Assembly (NCBI GenBank): GCA_020161245.1
Contig: JAIUOK010000013.1
Coordinates: forward strand, 22,387-86,386
Origin: Actinomycetota bacterium
Lineage (GTDB): Bacteria > Actinomycetota > Actinomycetes > S36-B12 > CAIYMF01
DNA length: 64,000 nucleotides
Direction: 5' to 3'
Below the pieces are notes generated by a model. It made no database searches. It was not told the DNA's origin and worked only from the letters and a program-made list of their open reading frames with translations. Shown here piece after piece: positions 48,027-54,957 of the stretch (position 1 is its first letter; each line of letters starts with the position of its first letter). The translations under genes were made by a program, and so were the position numbers.

Positions 48027-48905
48027 TCAGCCGCGGCCGTCGATGATCCGGACCATGACCGGGTAGTACTCGTCGACGTACCCGGCGTCGCGCGTCTGCT
48101 CGAGCAGCGCCATGGTCTGCTTGGCGGCCCTGAGGTCCAGGCCGGCCGCGTCGGCGAGTGCGAGCGCCAGGCCCAGGTCCTTGATCGCGTACTTGGTCGG
48201 GAAGGTCTGCGTCGGGAACTCGTCGGGCACCAGGGTCGCCATGGCCGACCGGCGCAGCTGGAAGCTGTCGGCCGAGCCGAGCTGCAGCGTCTCGAACAGC
48301 AGCCTGCCGTCGACTCCTGAGGCGCGGCCGACGGCCATCGCTTCCGCAAGCGCGTTGACGGTCTGGAACACCACCATGTTGTTGAGGATCTTGATCACCT
48401 GCCCGTTGCCCAGGCCGCCTGCGTGCACGATGTCGGAGCCCATGCAGGCCAGGAGGGGCTGCAGCTCGCCGAACATGTCGTCGGAGGCCCCGACCGTGAT
48501 GAGCAGCGTGCCGTCCTGGGCGGCCTGGCGCAGTCGCGCCACAGGGGCATCGACGAGCGTGATCCCGTGGGCGGCCAGCCTCTCGCCGAGCTCGCGCGTG
48601 CGGGCGACGTCGCTCGTGCTCATGTCGACGATGACTGCCGGGCGCTCGTCTGCGGCGAGGATCTCGTCGCAGACCGTCTCCACCTGCACGATGCTGGGCA
48701 GCGAGAGGAAGACGATCTCGGCACGGGCAGCCACCTCGGCCACGTCGCGCGCACGCGCGGCCCCCGCAGCCACGGCCGAGTCGAGCGCCGTCTCTACGGG
48801 GTCGTAGGCGACGACCGGCAGACCCGATCGGCGCGTCAGGTTCGCGCACATGGGGCCGCCCATGACGCCGAGACCGATGAATCCGAGGGCTTCGCTGCTT
48901 GTCAC
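48027..48905 (-). CDS. 3-hydroxyisobutyrate dehydrogenase-type oxidoreductase
   Basis: A 292-residue beta-hydroxyacid dehydrogenase. The NAD(P) motif is GFIGLGVMGGPMCANL, the substrate loop is DAPVARLRQAAQDGTL (the usual S-G-G is altered) and the catalytic Lys lies in GNGQVIKILNNMVV. It may convert 3-hydroxyisobutyrate to methylmalonate semialdehyde or reduce a related semialdehyde. It lies between the acyl-CoA dehydrogenase and the aldehyde dehydrogenase. Confidence 0.87.
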   Translation of the reverse strand: MTSSEALGFIGLGVMGGPMCANLTRRSGLPVVAYDPVETALDSAVAAGAARARDVAEVAARAEIVFLSLPSIVQVETVCDEILAADERPAVIVDMSTSDVARTRELGERLAAHGITLVDAPVARLRQAAQDGTLLITVGASDDMFGELQPLLACMGSDIVHAGGLGNGQVIKILNNMVVFQTVNALAEAMAVGRASGVDGRLLFETLQLGSADSFQLRRSAMATLVPDEFPTQTFPTKYAIKDLGLALALADAAGLDLRAAKQTMALLEQTRDAGYVDEYYPVMVRIIDGRG

Positions 48906-48954
48906 GTGGGGTCCTTGTCTGCCGGGAGGGAGATGCCCCTCCGGTGCCCGGGGG

Positions 48955-50433
48955 TCAGTGGAGGTCGACGATGACGCTCTTGACCTGGCTGTAGTGGAGG
49001 AGCGCGTCCATGCCCTTCTCCCGCCCGATCCCGCTCTGCTTGTAGCCGCCGAACGGCACCTCCACCCCGGCGCCGGTGTAGCGGTTGATCTGCACCTGCC
49101 CCGCCTGCAGCGCGGCCGCGAGGCGGTGCGCGCGCCCGAGATCCGCGGTGAAGACCCCCGCCGAGAGGCCGTAGCTCGTGTCGTTGGCGATGCGGACGGC
49201 CTCGTCGAGGTCGTCGAACGCGAGAACGGACTGAACGGGGCCGAACACCTCGGTGCGCGCGATGGGCATGTCCTGGGTGACGTCTGCGAGCAACGTAGGC
49301 GCGACGAACCAGCCCGAGGACAGGTCGCCGTCGGTGCCGCCCGTGACGACCCGCGCGCCGTCGGCGCGGGCGTCCTCGACGAGGCCGAGGACGCGCTGGC
49401 GCTGCTGCTCGCTCACGAGAGGTCCCAGGTCCGGGTCGTCCAGGCCGGGGCCCAGGCGCAGACCGCTGAGCCGCTCCGCCACCAGCTCGACGAACGTCTC
49501 GTGCACAGCCCGGTCGACCAGCAGCCGTGTCGTGGCGAAGCACGACTGGCCCGAGTTGCGCACGACGGCCAGCGCGCCTGCTGCAGCAGCCCTCGAGAGG
49601 TCGGCGTCCGCGCACACGATGGTGGGGGACTTGCCGCCGAGCTCGAGGTTGCAGCCGACGATCCGGTCGGCCGCGGCGCGGCCCACGAGCCTGCCCGTCG
49701 CCACCGATCCGGTGAAGGCGATGTGCTGGACGAGCTCATGCCGGACGAGGGACTCGCCGACGCCGCCCGGCCCCAGGACCACGTTGCAGAGCCCGGGGGG
49801 CAGGCCGGCCTCCGTCATGAGCACGGCGGCGAGGGCGGTCGTCAGCGGTGTGATCTCGGACGGCTTGACCACGACCGCGTTGCCGGCCGCCAGGCTCGGT
49901 GCCACGCCGCGCATCATCTGGCTGAGGGGCGCGTTCCACGGCGTGATGTGCGCGACGACGCCGTACGGCTCGCGCACCGTGTAGGCGAACGTCCCGAGCG
50001 GCTGGCTGAGCGTCTGCCCGGCCACCTTGTCGCACGCACCGGCGTAGTACTCGAGGTAGCGCGCCGTCACGTCCACATCCGCGCGGGCCTGGGACAGGGG
50101 CTTGCCCGTATCGAGCGATTCCAGGCGGGCGAGCGCGGAGGCGTTGGTACGGAACGCATCGGCGCATCGCAGCAGGATGCGGCCGCGGTCGGCTGGCGAG
50201 ATCCGGGCCCAGTCGCCCTGCCAGGCTTCCTGGCCGGACCTCACCGCGGCGTCGACGATCTCGTCGGAGGACTCCTCGAACTGCCCGATGATCTCCCCGC
50301 TGCTCGGGTCGGCCACCTCGTGCACCTGGCCGCCTGCGCCGGGGGACCACCATCCGTCGATGACCGCGGTGAGGGTCCTCGGGATTCCGGTGGCCGCGAG
50401 CTCGCCGTGCTCCTGGAGCTGGGACCCCGCCAT
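48955..50433 (-). CDS. NAD(P)-dependent aldehyde dehydrogenase
   Basis: A 492-residue ALDH. It has ITPWNAPLSQMMRGVAPSLA for cofactor binding, LELGGKSPTIV with the general base Glu and NSGQSCFATTRLLVD with the catalytic Cys. EVFGPVQSVLAFDDLDEAV follows. ATG at 50433 gives normal length; the 26 extra residues of the longer frame are unlikely. It is the first gene of the leftward operon and is divergent from the GntR regulator across 148 bases. Confidence 0.92.
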   Translation of the reverse strand: MAGSQLQEHGELAATGIPRTLTAVIDGWWSPGAGGQVHEVADPSSGEIIGQFEESSDEIVDAAVRSGQEAWQGDWARISPADRGRILLRCADAFRTNASALARLESLDTGKPLSQARADVDVTARYLEYYAGACDKVAGQTLSQPLGTFAYTVREPYGVVAHITPWNAPLSQMMRGVAPSLAAGNAVVVKPSEITPLTTALAAVLMTEAGLPPGLCNVVLGPGGVGESLVRHELVQHIAFTGSVATGRLVGRAAADRIVGCNLELGGKSPTIVCADADLSRAAAAGALAVVRNSGQSCFATTRLLVDRAVHETFVELVAERLSGLRLGPGLDDPDLGPLVSEQQRQRVLGLVEDARADGARVVTGGTDGDLSSGWFVAPTLLADVTQDMPIARTEVFGPVQSVLAFDDLDEAVRIANDTSYGLSAGVFTADLGRAHRLAAALQAGQVQINRYTGAGVEVPFGGYKQSGIGREKGMDALLHYSQVKSVIVDLH

Positions 50434-50581
50434 GCCGCGCTGTTCCTCTCCCGAGCGCCCGGCCGGCCCGGGGATGCGCGGAAAGGTATCAAGGTAGGGA
50501 CGTTCGAGCAATCATCGTGCCGACAGGCCGGCCGAGTATCGTGGCTGTGCGCCCGGGCGGGCGCCGTGCTCGAGGAGGGCG

Positions 50582-51361
50582 ATGACCACCCAGATCCTGG
50601 ACCCGCGCGCGGGGCTCCCGCTGTACCACCAGCTCGCCGACCTGCTGCGCCGCCGGATCATCTCGGGCGAGCTGGCGGTCGGTGCGACGCTCCCGACCGA
50701 GGCCCAGCTCATGGCCGCCTACAGCGTGAGCCGGGTGACGGCCCGGCAGGCCGTCGGCCTCCTCGTGGACGAGGGCCTCGTCGAGAGGGGCAGCGGGCGA
50801 GGGACGCGGGTGCTGCCTGCGGCGACCGCGCGAGCCGGACAGCACTTCAGCGGTTCGCTGTCCGAGCTGATCAACGAGACCCAGCGCACCCGGGTGAAGG
50901 ACGTCCGCATCGAGCGCGGTGTCCCTGCGCCAGCCGACGTGCGGGAGGCCCTCCGGCTCGCCCCCGACGGCTCCGACCTGGTGAGGGTGTCCCGGACCCG
51001 GTACCTCGACGACGAGGTGTTCGCCTACACGGTCGACCATCTCCCGGCCGGGATCGGGCGCCTCGTGACCAAGCGCGCCCTCGCCCAGGACTCGCTCATG
51101 GCACTCCTGGCCAGATCCGGCGTGGACCTGGCCAGCGCGCGGCAGGCCATCCGGGCCGACGTGGCCAACGCCGAGAACGCCCCGCTCCTGGATCTGCGTC
51201 CCGGCGACCCGGTCCTCGCGGTGACGCGCGTCGTGTACGACAGCAGGCGCCAGCCCGTCTACCACATCCGGACCTACTACCGCGGCGACCGCTACACCTA
51301 CACCGTCGAGCTGCGGCTCAACAACGCCGACCCCGGCGCCATCCATGGCGACCTGGCGTAG
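50582..51361 (+). CDS. GntR-family transcriptional regulator with UTRA domain (HutC subfamily)
   Basis: A 259-residue regulator. The winged helix is GLPLYHQLADLLRRRIISGE and LPTEAQLMAAYSVSRVTARQAVGLL. The UTRA ligand domain contains DDEVFAYTVDHLPAGIG and YHIRTYYRGDRYTYTVEL. Its position suggests it controls the divergent ALDH operon in response to a substrate or CoA ester. ATG at 50582 follows GGAGGGCG. Confidence 0.9.
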   Translation: MTTQILDPRAGLPLYHQLADLLRRRIISGELAVGATLPTEAQLMAAYSVSRVTARQAVGLLVDEGLVERGSGRGTRVLPAATARAGQHFSGSLSELINETQRTRVKDVRIERGVPAPADVREALRLAPDGSDLVRVSRTRYLDDEVFAYTVDHLPAGIGRLVTKRALAQDSLMALLARSGVDLASARQAIRADVANAENAPLLDLRPGDPVLAVTRVVYDSRRQPVYHIRTYYRGDRYTYTVELRLNNADPGAIHGDLA

Positions 51362-51382
51362 GGCCGCTGCACCTGCCACGAC

Positions 51383-51412
51383 GAAGGCCCCGACCTGCAG
51401 GTCGGGGCCTTC
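51383..51412 (+). terminator. Terminator after the GntR gene
   Basis: A perfect 30-base palindrome (gaaggccccgacctg / caggtcggggccttc) lies 21 bases after the stop and is followed by tgctgtgt. Confidence 0.85.
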
Positions 51413-51413
51413 T

Positions 51414-51847
51414 GCTGTGTCCGAGGGGTCGCTAGACCCGGCCCGGGGCGGGCTGGAGCCCACCGGGGGCTCCCAGCCGGGCTCTTGGCGCCCGGCGATA
51501 GGTGTGGTGGCTTGGGCGGCGGTCATGGCGGGCTCCTCGCAGGTGCTTGGGCAGACGACCGGCTGGTCGCGTTGGGCCAAGGTGCCGGTACGTGCCCGGC
51601 TGGCACAGGTCTCAGCGTTGCGGCGGACTGGGACAGATCGTCCCCTGATCGGTTGCGCGGCGGGGGCGCTGCCCGTGCTGGGCATGGCGCCCCGGCTCGT
51701 GCCTTGACCACGCTGGGGCGGGCCGCTACGGCATGATCGCGAGCGGAACGATCCGACGGCCGACGCACGTCGCCCAGGCTTCCGGGACGGCGAGAGAGCC
51801 GTGAACGAGGCCGGGTTCGGCGCGACACCGGGCAGGGGGGTGCTGGA
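51414..51847. other. Gene-poor junction between the catabolic operon and the helicase island
   Basis: No intact gene is supported over 434 bases. On the minus strand an ATG at 51525 has a well-spaced GAGGAG and opens a frame (TAAQATTPIAGRQEPGWEPP) that runs into the GntR terminator and is antisense to the GntR gene beyond it. It may be the remaining 5' end of a gene cut off when the island or terminator moved. The left edge of the helicase island is therefore about here. Confidence 0.45.
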
Positions 51848-54571
51848 GTGGACGAGCGCGGGCTTCCCGACGCCCTGTTCGAGCTCGCCGACTGCCTCAA
51901 GCACGTCACCCGGGACTTCGAGGGAACGGTCCGCAGGCTTATGGCGAACCCGTCCTCAGGCACCGCCCGGGAGCAGCGGTGCCTGCGTGACCTGCAGACG
52001 TCCCTGCCCGAGGCCGAATGGGAGCGGCTTCCCTCCCTGCTGCGCACGGAGCTGGATCGGGGCCGCGGCCCGATCCGCCCCCGTCCAGGCGACCGGAAGA
52101 GGCCCGCCGATCCCCGCCCCGATCAGTCCCCGCGGCAGCGGGTCGAGGTTGCAGCGCGCCGCGAGGAGGCGCGGCGCCGACTCGCGGAATGCCTCCAGAA
52201 CGACTACCTCGCCGGCCCCCAAATCTTCGCCGATGAGCTCGCGCAGTGGTTGTCGGACGACGACTTCGACGCAGCGCGTCGGTCAGTCGTGGAGGACTGG
52301 GCTGCTCGCCGAGGCCACTGGTCGCCTGACGCGGCGCAGGCAGCGGCCGCCTCGCCGACCGGTGGCCACGTCCTGGTCACAGCCCGAGCCGGGAGCGGGA
52401 AGACCGCAGTCCTGGTGAACAGGGCCGCCTTCCTGATCGAGCACTGCGGTGTGCCCGGCGATCAGATGCTGCTTCTCGCCTTCAACCGGCGTGCCGCCGA
52501 AGAGATGGAGCAGCGCATCTCCCTCCTGACCAGCAAGCCTCCTCCCCACGTGTCGACCTTCCACTCCCTCGCCTATGCGGTCGTGCAGCCTGACGAGCGC
52601 CTCGTGTACGACGAGCCGGAGGACCCGAGCCCCGTCCTGAGCCGCCTGGTGCAGCAGGCGATCGACGAGGCCTGCCGGGAAGAAGCGTTCCAGCGTCGGG
52701 TGCGCTCGGTGATGATGCAGTTCTTCCGCGCCGACTTGGATTCCGACCAGTCCCGCTCGCTCGGCGCGAGCGCCCAGCAGAACCTGGCCATGCGGCGGAG
52801 CCTGCGTCAGCTCAGCCTGGGCGGAGATCGGGTCAAGTCGCACGGCGAGAAGGTGATCGCCAACTTCCTGTTCGAGCGCGGCATTGCCTACGAGTACGAG
52901 CGGTCCGTCCGATGGGGGAGCACGGTCTACCGCCCCGACTTCACCATCGATCTGCCCGGCGGCGGGACCGTCGTCCTCGAGTACTTCGGGCTCGCCGGCG
53001 ATAGCGCCTACGACTCGAAACGCGCCGAGAAACGTGCTTTCTGGAACAGGACTCGCACACCGCTGGTCGAGCTGGATCGCCATGAGCTCGCCGGCGACCC
53101 GCCACGTGTCGAGGCCGTGCTTCGCCGCAAGCTGGAACGCGTCATGCCGGTGCCGGCCAGGCAGTCCGACGAGGAGATCTGGGCCCGCTGCCGCGATCAC
53201 TCGATCCTGTCGATCTCGCGCAGCCTGCGCGGCTTCATCACGCGAGCCCGGCAACTCGGCCTAGCACCGCAGGAGGTCAGCGAACTTGAGATCCCGCCAG
53301 GCTTGTCCGGGTCGCCGTTCCTCCGTGAGTACGTCCGCCTCGGCGCGGATACCTACCAGGCCTACCTCGACCTGCTGGCTGCGCAGTCATCGGAGGACTT
53401 CAGCGGGCTGGTCCAGCGCGCCACGGCCCGCGTCCGTGCAGGATCGACAACCTTCAACCGAAGAGGACGGTCAGGTGATCTCGCCCGTATCCGGTTCATC
53501 CTCGTCGACGAGTTCCAGGACTTCTCCACCCAGTTCCACCAGTTGGTCGACGCGGTCACGCAGGCTGCCCCCAGGGCAGAGGTCTTCGCCGTCGGCGACG
53601 ACTGGCAAGCCATCAACGGCTTCGCGGGGTCCGACCTCACGTTCTTCGAACGCTTCGGCGACTACTACCCGGCGGCGCAGGCCCGGCACCTGACGACGAA
53701 CTACCGATCAACCCGGCCGGTGGTCGAAGCTGGCAATCACCTCATGGTCCGGCTCGGCATGCCTGCGGAAGCGCACAACGGCGGTGGGACGCTGATCGGC
53801 TGGACCGACACCCAAGACGTCGACCTCGGGGTCTCCGACCTTGCCCGTCTGGCCGGGAAGCCCGGTCAGCGCCGACTCGCAGCCATCGAGCGCATCGTCC
53901 AGCGCTCCCTCGGTCAGGGCGACACGGTGCACCTGCTGACCCGGCGGACCCCGGACGACGGACTCCTTCGCCTGCTGCGCCAGACCTTCCCCGACGCGCG
54001 GGACCGCATCACCGCATCGACGGTGCACAAGTACAAGGGCCGCGAGTCCGATGCGGTCGTGCTCCTGGACGCCGATGGGAACAGCTTCCCCCTCATCCAT
54101 CCCGAGTGGGCGTTCCAGTCGATCTTCGGGGATTCGCTCGCAGATATCGTCGATGCCGAGCGACGGCTCCTGTATGTCGCCCTGACCCGCGCCCGCCGGT
54201 ACCTGCACCTCCTGGTCGACAGCCGGAACCCGAGCCCCTTCCTCACTGGCATCCGCAGCTCCCCGTGGTTCCAGGAGGTCCCTTGGAGCACCCTCGCTCC
54301 CCTCGACTCCGCAGCACAGGCGCCCGGGGCGACAAGGGTCGTGGTGAGCGGAGCGACGTTCGCCGCACGTGAGGCCCTGAAGGCGGCCAAGTTCCGGTGG
54401 GAACCCGAGACCCGGACCTGGTGGCGGCACACGTCTGGATCGCTTGCAGACTGGCGAGCGGAGCCGTGGGCCGCGACCTCCGCCGATCTCGAAGTCTCGA
54501 TCTCCCACGACGGAACCACTGTCCGCTTCCACAACCGCGATCGCGGTCGCTGGCAAGAGGTTCGGAACTGA
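51848..54571 (+). CDS. UvrD/helicase IV-like SF1A helicase with inserted nuclease-like domain
   Basis: A 907-residue DNA helicase. Walker A is TARAGSGKTAV (residues 178-188), motif II is VDEFQDF (553-559), motif III is AVGDDWQAING and motif VI is RRLLYVALTRARRYL. Between motifs Ia/Ib and II, about residues 330-412, sits a nuclease-like insert: SHGEKVIANFLFERGI (Glu334), YRPDFTIDLP (Asp364) and VVLEYFG (Glu378). That is the PD-(D/E)xK pattern common in helicase-IV-like proteins of defence loci, although the usual Lys is not immediately after Glu378. The C-terminus (ALKAAKFRWEPETRTWWRH) resembles DUF5710-like modules. The N-terminal 165 residues are unassigned. GTG start. Confidence 0.87.
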   Translation: MDERGLPDALFELADCLKHVTRDFEGTVRRLMANPSSGTAREQRCLRDLQTSLPEAEWERLPSLLRTELDRGRGPIRPRPGDRKRPADPRPDQSPRQRVEVAARREEARRRLAECLQNDYLAGPQIFADELAQWLSDDDFDAARRSVVEDWAARRGHWSPDAAQAAAASPTGGHVLVTARAGSGKTAVLVNRAAFLIEHCGVPGDQMLLLAFNRRAAEEMEQRISLLTSKPPPHVSTFHSLAYAVVQPDERLVYDEPEDPSPVLSRLVQQAIDEACREEAFQRRVRSVMMQFFRADLDSDQSRSLGASAQQNLAMRRSLRQLSLGGDRVKSHGEKVIANFLFERGIAYEYERSVRWGSTVYRPDFTIDLPGGGTVVLEYFGLAGDSAYDSKRAEKRAFWNRTRTPLVELDRHELAGDPPRVEAVLRRKLERVMPVPARQSDEEIWARCRDHSILSISRSLRGFITRARQLGLAPQEVSELEIPPGLSGSPFLREYVRLGADTYQAYLDLLAAQSSEDFSGLVQRATARVRAGSTTFNRRGRSGDLARIRFILVDEFQDFSTQFHQLVDAVTQAAPRAEVFAVGDDWQAINGFAGSDLTFFERFGDYYPAAQARHLTTNYRSTRPVVEAGNHLMVRLGMPAEAHNGGGTLIGWTDTQDVDLGVSDLARLAGKPGQRRLAAIERIVQRSLGQGDTVHLLTRRTPDDGLLRLLRQTFPDARDRITASTVHKYKGRESDAVVLLDADGNSFPLIHPEWAFQSIFGDSLADIVDAERRLLYVALTRARRYLHLLVDSRNPSPFLTGIRSSPWFQEVPWSTLAPLDSAAQAPGATRVVVSGATFAAREALKAAKFRWEPETRTWWRHTSGSLADWRAEPWAATSADLEVSISHDGTTVRFHNRDRGRWQEVRN

Positions 54572-54957
54572 GAGGCGATTCCTGCGCCGTCGACGCCTTA
54601 GGCCGCCACGTGCCCGGAGGCGGGTTCGCGGACGCCCGGCTGCACATAAGGCCTGCTTCCGACGCCTCGCATGTGCGTCCCGAAGATCCGCGGCCCCCAA
54701 GCAGTCGCACCGGAGGGTCTCGTGTGATCGAGGTGAACAGCCATGTCGGCGGCCCCAGCCGGTGCCGTTGTCCGAGGGGAGACGCCGTCACCGGGGAGCC
54801 GCTGACACAGGTGCGCGTCGCAGCACCGGGACTCATCCCTTCGGCACGCTTCGGGCCGCTTGCTGCGGCAAGATCACGTGCTGAACGATCTTCGACGGAT
54901 CAGGAGCTGTAGCGGGACCCCGGGACTGCGGTGGCTCGCTTCCGAGAGGGGGAGCGG
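54572..54957. other. Intergenic region between the two rightward helicases
   Basis: No gene is supported. A frame from 54724 to 54912 is open but lacks a clear ribosome binding site. A weak hairpin (aagatc...gatctt) lies at about 54869-54891. The next gene has its own ribosome binding site (gagagggggagcgg). It could contain a promoter. Confidence 0.45.

Noticed and set aside
54724..54912. Possible small gene between the two rightward helicases
   Set aside because: No ribosome binding site and no recognisable pattern; left as intergenic.
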